From NCBI RefSeq assembly GCF_020880415.1, contig NZ_JAJIUJ010000092.1, positions 1 through 37,368 on the forward strand: a stretch of 37,368 nucleotides of DNA. The letters run 5' to 3'. This DNA comes from Xanthomonas euvesicatoria pv. euvesicatoria (lineage in GTDB: Bacteria > Pseudomonadota > Gammaproteobacteria > Xanthomonadales > Xanthomonadaceae). The notes beneath the pieces are model-generated. The model was not told the origin of the DNA and made no database searches. It was given only the letters and a program-made list of their open reading frames with translations. The position numbers and the translations under genes were made by a program. This document shows, in pieces, positions 17,775-26,598 of this stretch; positions within the stretch are counted from its first letter, which is position 1; each line of letters starts with the position of its first letter.

Positions 17775-18332
17775 TCATAGCGGCAGTTGCGTCTGCTCCG
17801 GCATGAGCCCCTCAGGTCGCAATGGCCAAGATCCGATGGGTCCATAGCGATACGGTCGCCCACCGCCTTCAACCAACAGCACCTCGGTGGCGTGCCAGAT
17901 GATGGGCACGATTGGCTGGTTGAGCTTACCGGGCGCTGCATAGCTGATCGTTACGTGCGGCGTGTGTCCGCCCCCAACATGCAGGCCTTCCGCACGCAGG
18001 GCTGCTGCGATGGCAGCCTGCAATGCAACGAAGGCAAATGGCGTGCCCTCTGCCCGGAATGCCCAATGCACCGGGTCGGTTCCGCCACTGGTGATCCTGT
18101 TCAAGCAGAACGTCACTGCCTGAGCATCGAGACGATCGCCCGCGCGCAGCATTGCGGCACGCGCAGCCGACCCTTCAAACCGATCCGAAACCGACTGATG
18201 CCAGTTGCCTGGATCGAAGTACGCGTCCGCAAGCATTGCATCCAGGCGGTGTGCGGCCACGACACCGGCCATCGCTTCAAGCACCTGCGGTGGCGGCTTG
18301 AGCATGAAGATCAATCGCGAAGAATCGGCCAT
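17775..18332 (-). CDS. 2H phosphoesterase / 2'-5' RNA ligase-like protein
   Basis: A 185-residue cytoplasmic protein of the 2H phosphoesterase superfamily, whose members act on 2'-5' or cyclic phosphodiesters in RNA and nucleotides. Both family motifs are present: H45-Q-S in NWHQSVSD and H126-V-T in HTPHVTISY, spaced as in LigT-like proteins. FCLNRITSGG and GGGRPYRYGPIGSWPL are also family-like. It sits inside the prp cluster, nine bases after the acnD stop, so it is very probably translated from the prp mRNA. The substrate and any role in propionate metabolism are unknown. ATG at 18332 is the only good start. Confidence 0.85.
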   Translation of the reverse strand: MADSSRLIFMLKPPPQVLEAMAGVVAAHRLDAMLADAYFDPGNWHQSVSDRFEGSAARAAMLRAGDRLDAQAVTFCLNRITSGGTDPVHWAFRAEGTPFAFVALQAAIAAALRAEGLHVGGGHTPHVTISYAAPGKLNQPIVPIIWHATEVLLVEGGGRPYRYGPIGSWPLRPEGLMPEQTQLPL

Positions 18333-18341
18333 GGTGCTGCC

Positions 18342-20936
18342 CTATGCGGCCCTGTTTGCCTCAAGAAAGTCCTGCGCAAACCGCTGCAAGACGCCACCGG
18401 CTTCGTAAATCGACACTTCCTCTGCAGTATCCAGGCGGCAAGTCACCGGCACCTGCAGTTGCTCGCCATTGCGCCGGTGGATCGACAACGTCAGCGTGGC
18501 GCCGGGCGTGCGCTCACCCACCACGTCGAAGGTTTCGCTGCCATCGATGCCCAGGGTCTTGCGATCGGTGCCCGGCTTGAACTCCAGCGGCAGCACGCCC
18601 ATGCCGATCAGGTTGGTGCGGTGAATCCGCTCGAAGCCTTCGGCGACGATCACCTCCACACCGGCCAGCCGCACGCCCTTGGCCGCCCAGTCGCGCGAAG
18701 ACCCCTGCCCGTAATCGGCGCCAGCGATGACGATCAGCGGCTGCTTGCGCGTCATGTAGGTTTCGATCGCCTCCCACATGCGCAGCACCTGGCCTTCCGG
18801 CTCCAGCCGCGCCAGCGAGCCGGCCTTGACCTGCCCATCGACCACCGCCATTTCGTTGATCAATTTGGGGTTGGCGAACGTGGCGCGCTGTGCGGTGAGA
18901 TGGTCGCCGCGATGGGTGGCGTAGGAATTGAAGTCCTCCTCCGGCACGCCCATCTGCGCCAGATATTGCCCGGCCGCACTGCCGGCCATGATCGCGTTCG
19001 ACGGCGACAAGTGGTCGGTGGTGATGTTGTCGCCCAGCACGGCCAACGGGCGCATGCCGCGTAGCGTGCGCGCACCGGCCAACGCGCCTTCCCAATACGG
19101 CGGACGCCGAATATACGTACTGGTCGGGCGCCAGTCGTACAGCGGGTTCACGCTGATCCCCTGCCTCACGCTGCGCTTGAACATCGGGTCGTATACGCTG
19201 CGGAAGTGTTCCGGCTTGACGCTGCGCGCCACCACCGCGTCGATCTCGGCATCGCTCGGCCACAGGTCCTTGAGCGTGACCGGCACGCCGGCGGCGTCGA
19301 TGCCCAACACATCCTTCTCGATATCGAAGCGCACCGTGCCGGCAATGGCGTAGGCAATCACCAGCGGCGGCGAGGCGAGGAACGCCTGCTTGGCATACGG
19401 ATGGATGCGCCCGTCGAAATTGCGGTTGCCCGAAAGCACCGCCGTGGCATACAGATCGCGATCGATGATTTCCTGCTGGATCGCAGGATCCAGCGCCCCG
19501 CTCATGCCATTGCAGGTGGTGCAGGCAAACGCCACGATGCCGAAGCCCAACTGCTCCAGCTCGCCCAGTAAGCCGGCCTCTTCCAGGTACAGCTGCACGG
19601 CCTTGGACCCCGGCGCCAGCGAGCTCTTCACCCACGGCTTGCGGGTCAATCCGCGTGCATTGGCGTTGCGCGCCAGCAAGCCGGCAGCGATGACATTGCG
19701 CGGGTTGGAGGTATTGGTGCACGAGGTGATCGCTGCGATGATCACTGCGCCATCGGGCATCTGCCCCGGCACCTGCTCCCACGCACCGGCAATCCCACGA
19801 TCCGCCAGCTCGGTAGTGGCCACGCGTTTGTGCGGATTGGATGGCCCAGCCATGTTGCGTACCACGCTGGCCAGATCGAACTGCAGCACGCGCTCGTACT
19901 GCGCGGTGGCCAGATCGTCTGCCCATAGGCCGGTATGCCGCGCATAGGTCTCCACCAACGCGACCTGCGCATCGTCGCGACCGGTCAAGCGCAGGTAATC
20001 GATGGTTTGCTGGTCGATGTAGAACATCGCCGCCGTCGCACCGAATTCCGGCGTCATGTTGGAAATGGTCGCGCGGTCGCCGATGGTCAGTGCGCGTGCG
20101 CCATCGCCATAAAACTCGAGATACGCGCCGACCACGCGCTGCGCGCGCAGGAATTCGGTCAATGCCAGCACGATGTCGGTGGCGGTGATGCCCGGCGCCG
20201 GCCGGCCGGTCAGTTCCACGCCGACGATGTCCGGCAGGCGCATCCACGAGGCGCGCCCCAGCATCACGTTTTCCGCTTCCAACCCGCCAACGCCAACCGC
20301 GATCACGCCCAGCGCATCCACGTGCGGCGTATGGCTGTCGGTGCCCACGCACGTATCCGGAAACGCCACCCCGTCCAGCGTGTAGATCACCGGCGACATT
20401 TTCTCCAGATTGATCTGGTGCATGATCCCGTTCCCCGGCGGAATGACTTCCATGTTCTCGAACGCACGCTTGGTCCATTCGATGAAGTGGAAGCGATCGG
20501 CATTACGCCGATCTTCCACGCTGCGATTCTTGGCGAACGCCTGCTTGTCGAAGCCGGCGTATTCCACTGCCAGCGAGTGATCCACGATCAACTGCACCGG
20601 CACCACCGGATTGACCTGCGCCGGGTCGCCGCCTTGCTCGGCAATGGCATCGCGCAAGCCCGCAAGATCCACCAGTGCGGTCTGGCCCAGGATGTCGTGA
20701 CACACCACCCGTGCCGGAAACCACGGGAAATCCAGATCGCGCTTGCGCTCGATCAATTGCCGCAGGTACGCCTCCAACAGTTGTGGCTCTGCCCGCCGCA
20801 CCAGGTTCTCCGCATGCACGCGTGCGGTGTATGGCAAGGTTGCATACGCACCGGGCTGCAGCGCATCGACGGCGGCGCGTGCATCGAAGTAATCCAACGA
20901 GGTGCCCGGCAAGGGCTTGCGGTACTGGCTATTCAT
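18342..20936 (-). CDS. acnD: Fe/S-dependent 2-methylisocitrate (2-methylcitrate) dehydratase AcnD
   Basis: Aconitase-family enzyme that dehydrates 2-methylcitrate to 2-methylaconitate, replacing PrpD. The 864-residue length is typical. The 4Fe-4S ligands are visible as Cys406 (ITSCTNTSNP) and Cys472/Cys475 (ACTTCNGMSG). GTDSHTPHVDALG (198-210) is the substrate-site signature, and YGQGSSRDWAAKG marks the C-terminal swivel domain. ATG at 20936 begins the recognised N-terminus MNSQYRKPLPGTSLDYFD; upstream codons are not AcnD-like. The ribosome site is weak. A 152-base gap containing an 8-bp hairpin (21034-21052) separates it from prpC, and the product feeds PrpF downstream. Confidence 0.96.
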   Translation of the reverse strand: MNSQYRKPLPGTSLDYFDARAAVDALQPGAYATLPYTARVHAENLVRRAEPQLLEAYLRQLIERKRDLDFPWFPARVVCHDILGQTALVDLAGLRDAIAEQGGDPAQVNPVVPVQLIVDHSLAVEYAGFDKQAFAKNRSVEDRRNADRFHFIEWTKRAFENMEVIPPGNGIMHQINLEKMSPVIYTLDGVAFPDTCVGTDSHTPHVDALGVIAVGVGGLEAENVMLGRASWMRLPDIVGVELTGRPAPGITATDIVLALTEFLRAQRVVGAYLEFYGDGARALTIGDRATISNMTPEFGATAAMFYIDQQTIDYLRLTGRDDAQVALVETYARHTGLWADDLATAQYERVLQFDLASVVRNMAGPSNPHKRVATTELADRGIAGAWEQVPGQMPDGAVIIAAITSCTNTSNPRNVIAAGLLARNANARGLTRKPWVKSSLAPGSKAVQLYLEEAGLLGELEQLGFGIVAFACTTCNGMSGALDPAIQQEIIDRDLYATAVLSGNRNFDGRIHPYAKQAFLASPPLVIAYAIAGTVRFDIEKDVLGIDAAGVPVTLKDLWPSDAEIDAVVARSVKPEHFRSVYDPMFKRSVRQGISVNPLYDWRPTSTYIRRPPYWEGALAGARTLRGMRPLAVLGDNITTDHLSPSNAIMAGSAAGQYLAQMGVPEEDFNSYATHRGDHLTAQRATFANPKLINEMAVVDGQVKAGSLARLEPEGQVLRMWEAIETYMTRKQPLIVIAGADYGQGSSRDWAAKGVRLAGVEVIVAEGFERIHRTNLIGMGVLPLEFKPGTDRKTLGIDGSETFDVVGERTPGATLTLSIHRRNGEQLQVPVTCRLDTAEEVSIYEAGGVLQRFAQDFLEANRAA

Positions 20937-21033
20937 GGCTGGCGATATCGAAGCGGGCGGGGGGAATCGGGAATCGGACTTGGCGTTGCAGAGGTTTGCA
21001 GGTCTTGCTGCTGACCTGGCTTGCGAGGTCCGA

Positions 21034-21052
21034 TCGCCTTCATGGAAGGCGA
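21034..21052 (-). promoter_or_regulatory. Intercistronic hairpin between prpC and acnD
   Basis: TCGCCTTC, three bases, GAAGGCGA: a perfect 8-bp stem in the 152-base prpC-acnD gap. It has no T tract. It may protect the upstream mRNA segment or tune prpC against acnD expression (inference). The neighbouring GGGAATCGGGAATCGG at about 20963-20979 is a short direct repeat. Confidence 0.4.
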
Positions 21053-21088
21053 CCGAAGCCCAGAAATCAGCGGCTGCGCAAAGCGTCC

Positions 21089-22243
21089 TCAGCTGCGCTG
21101 ATCCAGCGGCACGAACACCTGATCTTCCGGCCCGGTGTAATTGGCCGAGGGGCGAATGATCTTGCCGTCCATGCGCTGCTCGATGATGTGCGCGCTCCAG
21201 CCGGCTGTGCGCGCCAGCACGAACAAGGGGGTGAACATCGCCGTCGGCACGCCCATCATGTGGTAGCTCACCGCACTGAACCAATCCAGGTTCGGGAACA
21301 TCTTCTTGATGTCCCACATCACGCTCTCCAAACGCTCGGCGATGTCGTACATCTTGCGGCTGCCCTGCTCATCGGACAGCTCGCGCGCCACCTCCTTGAT
21401 CACCTTGTTGCGCGGGTCCGACACCGTGTACACCGGATGTCCAAAGCCAATCACCACTTCCTTGCGTTCCACCCGCGCCTTGATATCGGCTTCTGCTTCG
21501 TCCGGGGCGTCGTAGCGCTTCTGCACTTCGAACGCCACTTCGTTGGCGCCGCCATGCTTGGGGCCACGCAGCGCACCGATGCCGCCGGCGATGGCGCTGT
21601 ACATATCGCTGCCGGTCCCGGCAATCACGCGGCTCGCAAAGGTGGATGCATTGAATTCGTGCTCGGCATACAGGATCAGGCTGGTATGCATCGCGCGCAC
21701 CCACGAATCCTTGGGTGCAAAGCCGTGCAGCAGGTGCAGGAAATGGCCGCCGATGGAATCGTCGTCGGTCTCCACCTCGATGCGCTTGCCGTTGTGGCTG
21801 TAGTGATACCAGTACAGCAGCATCGAACCGAGCGAGGCCATCAGTTTGTCGGCGATGTCGCGCGCACCCGGGTGGTTATGGTCGTCTTTTTCCGGCTGCA
21901 GGCAGCCCAGCACCGACACGCCGGTGCGCATCACATCCATCGGATGCGCCGACGGCGGCAACTGTTCCAGCGCAGTTTTCACCGCTGCCGGCACACCGCG
22001 CAGCGAGCGCAGCTTGGCCTTGTAACCGCGCAGCTCGCCGCTGTTGGGCAGCTTGCCGTGCACCAGCAGGTACGCGATTTCTTCGAACTCGCTGGTGGTG
22101 GCCAGATCGAGAATGTCGTAACCGCGGTAATGCAGATCGTTACCGCTGCGCCCCACCGTGCACAGGGCCGTGTTACCGGCGGCAGTGCCGGACAGGGCAA
22201 CGGACTTTTTCGGCTTGAAACCAGCAGTAGCAGTGTCGTTCAT
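21089..22243 (-). CDS. prpC: 2-methylcitrate synthase PrpC
   Basis: Condenses propionyl-CoA with oxaloacetate to 2-methylcitrate, the first step of the methylcitrate cycle. The 384-residue protein is the short citrate-synthase type. It shows [19 protein letters not shown] at the N-terminus and the active-site His regions [11 protein letters not shown] and [14 protein letters not shown]. The ending [17 protein letters not shown] is typical of methylcitrate synthases. ATG at 22243 has GGGAG at eight-base spacing; an upstream in-frame start at 22258 does not. It follows prpB by 74 bases. Confidence 0.97.
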   Translation of the reverse strand: MNDTATAGFKPKKSVALSGTAAGNTALCTVGRSGNDLHYRGYDILDLATTSEFEEIAYLLVHGKLPNSGELRGYKAKLRSLRGVPAAVKTALEQLPPSAHPMDVMRTGVSVLGCLQPEKDDHNHPGARDIADKLMASLGSMLLYWYHYSHNGKRIEVETDDDSIGGHFLHLLHGFAPKDSWVRAMHTSLILYAEHEFNASTFASRVIAGTGSDMYSAIAGGIGALRGPKHGGANEVAFEVQKRYDAPDEAEADIKARVERKEVVIGFGHPVYTVSDPRNKVIKEVARELSDEQGSRKMYDIAERLESVMWDIKKMFPNLDWFSAVSYHMMGVPTAMFTPLFVLARTAGWSAHIIEQRMDGKIIRPSANYTGPEDQVFVPLDQRS

Positions 22244-22317
22244 GCGATGAGCTCCCAAACTGTGTGGTGTCGCGGTGTGGCGTGCGAGGTGGCAATGAGA
22301 TGATCAGCAGCGCGCAA

Positions 22318-23214
22318 TCATGCGCCTTTGCGCGCAAACAACGCATCCAGGCGCTGCTCGTAATCGTGATAGCCGATGCGTTCGTACAGCTCTTCGCGCG
22401 TCTGCATGCTGTCCAGCACGCCCTGCTGATGACCGTCGTGCCGAATCGCGGTATAGACCGCCTCGGCCGCCTTGTTGGCTGCGCGAAATGCCGACAGCGG
22501 AAACAGCTGGATCGCCACGCCAGCCTGCGCCAGCTGGTCGCGCGTAAACAACGGGGTCTTGCCGAACTCGGTAATGTTGGCCAGCACCGGCACGCCTACC
22601 GCATCGACGAAGCGCTTATAGGTGTCCAGGTCGTAGGCAGCTTCGGCGAAGATGCCGTCCGCACCCGCTTCCACGCAGGCGATGGCGCGTTCGATCGCCG
22701 CATCCACGCCTTCCATCTGGATTGCATCGGTGCGCGCAATCAGGAAGAACGCCGCATCGGTCTTGGCATCGGCCGCGGCCTTGACCCGATCCACCATCTC
22801 GCCCTGGCTCACGATCTCCTTGCCCGGCCGATGACCGCAGCGCTTGGCGCCCACCTGGTCTTCGATATGGCAACCGCCCGCGCCGGCCTTGATCAGCGAC
22901 TTGATGGTGCGCTCGATATTGAACGCGCTCGGCCCGAAGCCGGTGTCCACGTCCACCAGCAGCGGCAGCTCGCACACGTCGGTGATGCGGCGCACGTCGA
23001 TCAATACGTCTTCCAGCGTGTTGATGCCCAGGTCCGGCAACCCCAGCGACCCGGCCGCCACGCCGCCGCCGGACAGGTAGATGGCCCGATAGCCGGCGCG
23101 CTGGGCCAGCAGCGCATGGTTGGCATTGATCGCGCCGATCACCTGCAGCGGCGATTCGGCAGCCAGTGCAGCGCGAAACCGCGTGCCAGCAGAGGGAGTG
23201 GACGAGGACGTCAT
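22318..23214 (-). CDS. prpB: 2-methylisocitrate lyase PrpB
   Basis: Cleaves 2-methylisocitrate to pyruvate and succinate, the last step of the methylcitrate cycle. The 298-residue protein belongs to the isocitrate lyase/PEP mutase superfamily. It has the catalytic KRCGH loop at 124-128, the metal-site VDVDTGFG at 88-95 and [12 protein letters not shown] at 23214 has an AAGGAA ribosome site five to six bases upstream. It is the first gene of the operon, about 22 bases from the start expected for the sigma-54 promoter at 23247-23263. Confidence 0.97.
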   Translation of the reverse strand: MTSSSTPSAGTRFRAALAAESPLQVIGAINANHALLAQRAGYRAIYLSGGGVAAGSLGLPDLGINTLEDVLIDVRRITDVCELPLLVDVDTGFGPSAFNIERTIKSLIKAGAGGCHIEDQVGAKRCGHRPGKEIVSQGEMVDRVKAAADAKTDAAFFLIARTDAIQMEGVDAAIERAIACVEAGADGIFAEAAYDLDTYKRFVDAVGVPVLANITEFGKTPLFTRDQLAQAGVAIQLFPLSAFRAANKAAEAVYTAIRHDGHQQGVLDSMQTREELYERIGYHDYEQRLDALFARKGA

Positions 23215-23246
23215 GGCGGTTCCTTGGATGGGATCCACCGTACAGG

Positions 23247-23263
23247 CGCAAGCACCATGCCAA
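23247..23263 (-). promoter_or_regulatory. Sigma-54 promoter of the prpBC-acnD operon
   Basis: The minus strand reads TTGGCATGGTGCTTGCG, which fits the sigma-54 -24/-12 consensus TGGCAC-N5-TTGC with one mismatch and exact spacing. Transcription would start near 23236, leaving a short leader with the prpB ribosome site. A sigma-54 activator gene (prpR) diverges immediately, supporting the call. Confidence 0.88.
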
Positions 23264-23303
23264 GTACAAGTCGTTGATTTGATGACAATCCCACACGCCA
23301 ATT

Positions 23304-23349
23304 GTTGCAAAAATGCAACGGCTGATCCACTATGAAACATCATTGAAAC
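23304..23349. promoter_or_regulatory. Candidate PrpR activator sites
   Basis: GTTGCA-AAAA-TGCAAC (23304-23319) is a perfect 6-bp inverted repeat with a four-base spacer. It is followed by two direct copies of TGAAAC (23333-23338 and 23344-23349), 11 bp apart. They lie about 70-115 bases upstream of the predicted prpB start, the usual distance for enhancer sites of sigma-54 activators. Which of the two PrpR uses is not decided by sequence. Confidence 0.55.
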
Positions 23350-23360
23350 GCGACACCGTC

Positions 23361-24962
23361 ATGCGCCCCCCTGCCCCTCCGGAAACCGCAGACGCCTCCT
23401 TGCCCATCATCTGGACCGTCAGCGTCTCGCGCCTGACCGGCCTGCTGGCCGATGTCATCCCCGAGTTCGACCAGCGCGCGCGCATCGAGCAGATCAACCT
23501 CGGCTTTGCCGAAGCGGTCGAGGTCATCGGCCAGCGCCTGCGCCGCGAGCGCTGCGACGCGCTGGTGGCCGGCGGATCCAATGCGGCGTACCTGCGCAGC
23601 CGGCTCGCGCTGCCCTTGGCGCCCATCCAGGCCACCGGGTTCGATCTGATGGAAGCGCTGGCGCGTGCGCGCCGCATTGCGCCACGCATCGGCGTGGTCA
23701 CCCACGCCACCGATGTGCCGTCGTTCCGCGCGTTTCAGCACAGCTTCGATCTGGAGATCGAACACCGCCGTTTCGTCACCGCCGAAGACGCACGCGACTG
23801 CATTGCCGATCTGCGCGCCAGCGGCATCCAGGTCATTGTCGGCACCGGCATGGCGATCGATTTCGCCGAGCAGGCCGGGCTGCCTGGCGTGCTGCTGTAT
23901 TCGGCCGATTCGGTGCGTCATGCGCTGGAACAGGCCATCACGCTGGGCACCGCTCCAAGCATCGATCGCGTCGCCGGCCGTGCCGCCCCGCGCCGCGCAC
24001 GACGCGCCGACGCCCTGCTGGGCGAAGACGGCGCAATGCGGCGCGTGCGCGAGCTGGTGCAGCTCTACGCACCGCATACCGGCACCGTGTTGATCAGCGG
24101 CGACACCGGCACCGGCAAGGAACTGGTCGCACGACAACTGCATGCCGGCAGTCGTCGCCGCGGCCGTTTCGTGGCGATCAACTGTGGCGCCATCAGCGAA
24201 TCGTTGCTGGAGGCGGAACTGTTCGGCTACAGCGACGGCGCCTTCACCGGTGCACGTCGCGGCGGCCACACCGGCCTGATCGAAGCCGCGCAGGACGGCA
24301 CGCTGTTCCTCGACGAAATCGGCGAATTGCCCGTGCCGTTGCAGACTCGGCTACTGCGCGTCCTGGAAGAACGTGAAGTAGTGCGTGTCGGCGCAACGGT
24401 GCCCGTTGCGATCGACGTGCGCGTGGTCGCCGCCAGCCTGCTGGACCTGCAGCAGTTGGTCGAACAAGGCCGCTTCCGCCGCGACCTGTTCTATCGCCTT
24501 GCCGCGCTGCGCATCGCACTGCCTCCGTTGCGCAATCGCCGCAACGACATTGCGTTGTTGCTTGCGCATTATTTCCAGCAACTCGGCAGCATCGCATCGC
24601 CGTTATCGCCAGCGGCATTGCAACGCCTGCAACAGCACACCTGGCCCGGCAACGTACGCGAACTGCGCAACCTGGTCGAACGCCTGTGCATTCACTGGAA
24701 ATCCCAACCGCACGACAGCCTCAGCCTAGAACAACTCGAACGCTGGGCGCCGGAATTATTCGATACGCATTTCGGCAACCACGAAGCACCGCGTGAGCTT
24801 GCCGATTTGGCAACCTCTCGCCTGCAGCTCACTGCCACCGCAGTCCGCGCAGCGCTCGACCGCGCCAACGGCAACCGCGCCCTTGCCGCGCAAGCGCTCG
24901 GCGTCTCGCGCACCACGCTGTGGCGCTGGATGCAGGCGCAGGCGGTGGCATCGCGTGCATAA
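23361..24962 (+). CDS. prpR: PrpR, sigma-54-dependent activator of the propionate operon
   Basis: Activates the prp promoter when 2-methylcitrate builds up. The 533-residue protein has an N-terminal PrpR sensor domain (about 10-195). The AAA+ domain that remodels sigma-54 polymerase follows: Walker A GDTGTGKE at 247-254, GAFTGA loop at 293-298 and Walker B LFLDEIGELP. A C-terminal Fis-type helix-turn-helix (NRALAAQALGVSRTTLWRW) ends the protein. ATG at 23361 is preferred because the alternative at 23313 lies inside the inverted repeat proposed as an activator site. No strong ribosome site is seen. It diverges from prpB, the standard arrangement. Confidence 0.95.
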   Translation: MRPPAPPETADASLPIIWTVSVSRLTGLLADVIPEFDQRARIEQINLGFAEAVEVIGQRLRRERCDALVAGGSNAAYLRSRLALPLAPIQATGFDLMEALARARRIAPRIGVVTHATDVPSFRAFQHSFDLEIEHRRFVTAEDARDCIADLRASGIQVIVGTGMAIDFAEQAGLPGVLLYSADSVRHALEQAITLGTAPSIDRVAGRAAPRRARRADALLGEDGAMRRVRELVQLYAPHTGTVLISGDTGTGKELVARQLHAGSRRRGRFVAINCGAISESLLEAELFGYSDGAFTGARRGGHTGLIEAAQDGTLFLDEIGELPVPLQTRLLRVLEEREVVRVGATVPVAIDVRVVAASLLDLQQLVEQGRFRRDLFYRLAALRIALPPLRNRRNDIALLLAHYFQQLGSIASPLSPAALQRLQQHTWPGNVRELRNLVERLCIHWKSQPHDSLSLEQLERWAPELFDTHFGNHEAPRELADLATSRLQLTATAVRAALDRANGNRALAAQALGVSRTTLWRWMQAQAVASRA

Positions 24963-25190
24963 GGCAAGCGCGAACTCGCGCGGCTGACCAGGCCACACAT
25001 AGAGGCGCGGCCTTCCACACTCAGGCGACAATGAATGGCATGCACGCTCGGCGCATGAATGCCCGAGCCACGCTGATCGCGATATGGACGCACTCAGAAC
25101 GACACGAGGCAGCGATCTGGTGAAACGATCAACTCGCCGACCGCAAACGCCGCGCGCCTTCATCGCATGTCTTTGAAAAGCGTCTCGCCG

Positions 25191-25517
25191 TCACTTGACC
25201 CGCGTGTACTCGGTATCGCCCGTGCTCAACTTGCCGGTCGCCTCATCGATCGCGTAGTTGACCGTGCCGACCCCGTTGGACACCTGCAACACGCCCTTGG
25301 TCAGCAGCGCCGGATGGTTGCGGGTCTTGACGCCATTGCCGAACAGCTCCGGCTGGGTGTCGCGAATGATGAAACTCTCGCCATTGTGCTCGATGCTCAG
25401 TACATTCTTTTCCGACTTCACGTTGACCCACTTGCCCACGTACTGCTCGCCAACGTCGCGCGCGCACCCGGCCAACAGCAATGTCGCAACCAGCGCACTT
25501 CCAAGCAGCGTCTTCAT
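25191..25517 (-). CDS. Small predicted lipoprotein of unknown function
   Basis: A 108-residue product with a clear lipoprotein signal peptide: the lipobox LLAGC puts the lipid on Cys18. The mature part is short and polar (GEQYVGKWVNVKSEKNVLSI onward) and looks like a small beta-sheet domain. I do not recognise a named family. ATG at 25517 has GGAG five bases upstream. The gene is monocistronic, convergent with prpR (229-base gap without clear features). Confidence 0.8.
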   Translation of the reverse strand: MKTLLGSALVATLLLAGCARDVGEQYVGKWVNVKSEKNVLSIEHNGESFIIRDTQPELFGNGVKTRNHPALLTKGVLQVSNGVGTVNYAIDEATGKLSTGDTEYTRVK

Positions 25518-25720
25518 CGCCACTCCATCTCGATCCGGGGCCTTGCAGGATGGCAAGTCCCTGTCGAGCTCGCAAGGCACCGGCCCTAGCGAAAAGTGCT
25601 TAAATGCAGCATCTGTCGCCAATAGTGCCGAACGCCGCTCTCAATTCAGCATGGTGATACCAGCACCGGAGCCAGTTGCTCTGGCAGTCGATAGGCCAAG
25701 CAAACTGTGCAGCGCCCAGT

Positions 25721-25999
25721 TCAACGATGAACCTGTGTCGTCAAAGCGTTGTCGGGATCGAGCAGATGGATCGCGTCGTTGATGAGTAGCAGTTGTTCAT
25801 TGAGAAAAATCATCTCGCTGACTGTCAGACCCTGCATTCCAGCAACAAGATCCAGCTGCCGCCACCGAAGCGGCAACTTTGCATTCCCGAAATTCCAGTC
25901 GTCCCTACGATGGGCATATGCGTTGCGCAAGGCGCGCAGCAAGACAACGGCGGGCTCACTTTGATAGCTCCGCTTGGGGCCTGATGCGCATACCTTCAC
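25721..25999 (-). pseudogene. Probable 5'-truncated gene remnant
   Basis: Ninety-two codons from a GTG. The sequence begins mid-domain in style (VKVCASGPKRSYQSEPAV) and is protein-like: VVLLRALRNAYAHRRDDWNFG recalls a HEPN-type RxxxxH motif, but this is only a resemblance. The GTG overlaps the stop of the frameshifted gene upstream (GTGA). GC is low here: I count 60 of 120 bases in 25741-25860, against about two thirds in the neighbouring prpR region. It may instead be a small intact gene translated by coupling. Confidence 0.45.
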
Positions 26000-26282
26000 A
26001 TGGCATCAGAGATGTCGACGATTGCTTGACGCGCGGTATATCGAACCACTTCCTGCGCACGCTCGCGCCACTGCTCCGGGTAGACCTTAAAGGTCCAGTT
26101 CACGCCAGGACTGGGAATGGCTCGGTGGCAATGTCGTCGCCGTCGAGAATGAGCTCAAAGGGGACCCCTGCATCCCCCGCCTCCCGCATGTAGCGGAAGC
26201 CAGCGATCGCATGCCATACCGCCGAGTTGGCGGCGGTGACTGCCTGTATCGCTGCATCGAAAGGTGACTGCCGCGTAGTCAT
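25996..26282 (-). pseudogene. Frameshifted small gene of unknown function
   Basis: From ATG 26282 the frame reads MTTRQSPFDAAIQAVTAANS and continues as a soluble protein to DGDDIATEP, then stops after PFPVLA (stop at 26100). A neighbouring frame carries on sensibly as IPSPGVNWTFKVYPEQWRER and further to VDISDAM, ending at the TGA at 25996. One missing base in the CCATTC around 26117-26122 would join the two into one product of about 95 residues. The family is not recognised. It could be a true pseudogene, a programmed shift or a sequence error. Confidence 0.6.
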
Positions 26283-26317
26283 ATCACCAAGCCTGTGGCT
26301 GATGCCCTGCAACTACG

Positions 26318-26343
26318 AAAAAACCGGCTTTCGCCGGTTTTTG
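26318..26343 (-). terminator. Intrinsic terminator of tRNA-Val
   Basis: AAACCGGC-TTTC-GCCGGTTT (26321-26340) is a perfect 8-bp stem flanked by an A run on one side and a T run on the other, so it can work in both directions. On the minus strand it ends in six T residues, 20 bases past the tRNA 3' end. Confidence 0.88.
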
Positions 26344-26359
26344 TTTGACTCTGAATTCA

Positions 26360-26434
26360 TGGTGGGCGGTACAGGGTTCGAACCTGTGACCCTTGCCGTG
26401 TGAAGGCAATGCTCTACCGCTGAGCTAACCGCCC
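26360..26434 (-). tRNA. tRNA-Val (anticodon CAC)
   Basis: The minus strand folds as a complete 75-base tRNA with encoded CCA. The acceptor stem is GGGCGGT/ACCGCCC, the D arm GCTCAGCGGTAGAGC and the anticodon arm TTGCC-TTCACAC-GGCAA (anticodon CAC, reading GUG). The T arm is ACAGG-TTCGAAC-CCTGT. A near-consensus promoter lies upstream and an intrinsic terminator downstream. Confidence 0.97.
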
Positions 26435-26451
26435 GGTGACGCGAGCCGCAC

Positions 26452-26479
26452 ATTATAGGGCAGCGGCGGCGGTCGTCAA
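26452..26479 (-). promoter_or_regulatory. Sigma-70 promoter of tRNA-Val
   Basis: On the minus strand TTGACG (26474-26479) and a perfect TATAAT (26452-26457) are separated by 16 bases, and the -10 box is 17 bases before the tRNA 5' end. A GC-rich stretch follows the -10 box (GTGCGGCTCGCG), resembling a stringent-control discriminator. Confidence 0.9.
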
Positions 26480-26598
26480 CAACTGTTTACCTGCCCTCTT
26501 TCACGCCAGCCAGATCGCACCTTCATCGCACAGGTCTGCCGCGATGACCTAGCAGCTTCACCGCGAGCCTCACTGGCGTCTTGCCGTGCCCCTGGCGC

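Noticed and set aside
18514..20478. A 654-codon minus-strand open frame inside acnD
   Set aside because: Out-of-frame shadow of acnD; the acnD frame carries all aconitase motifs.
25191..25999. A genomic island with tRNA-derived attachment repeat
   Set aside because: No second copy of the tRNA 3' end, integrase or mobility gene is present in the window.
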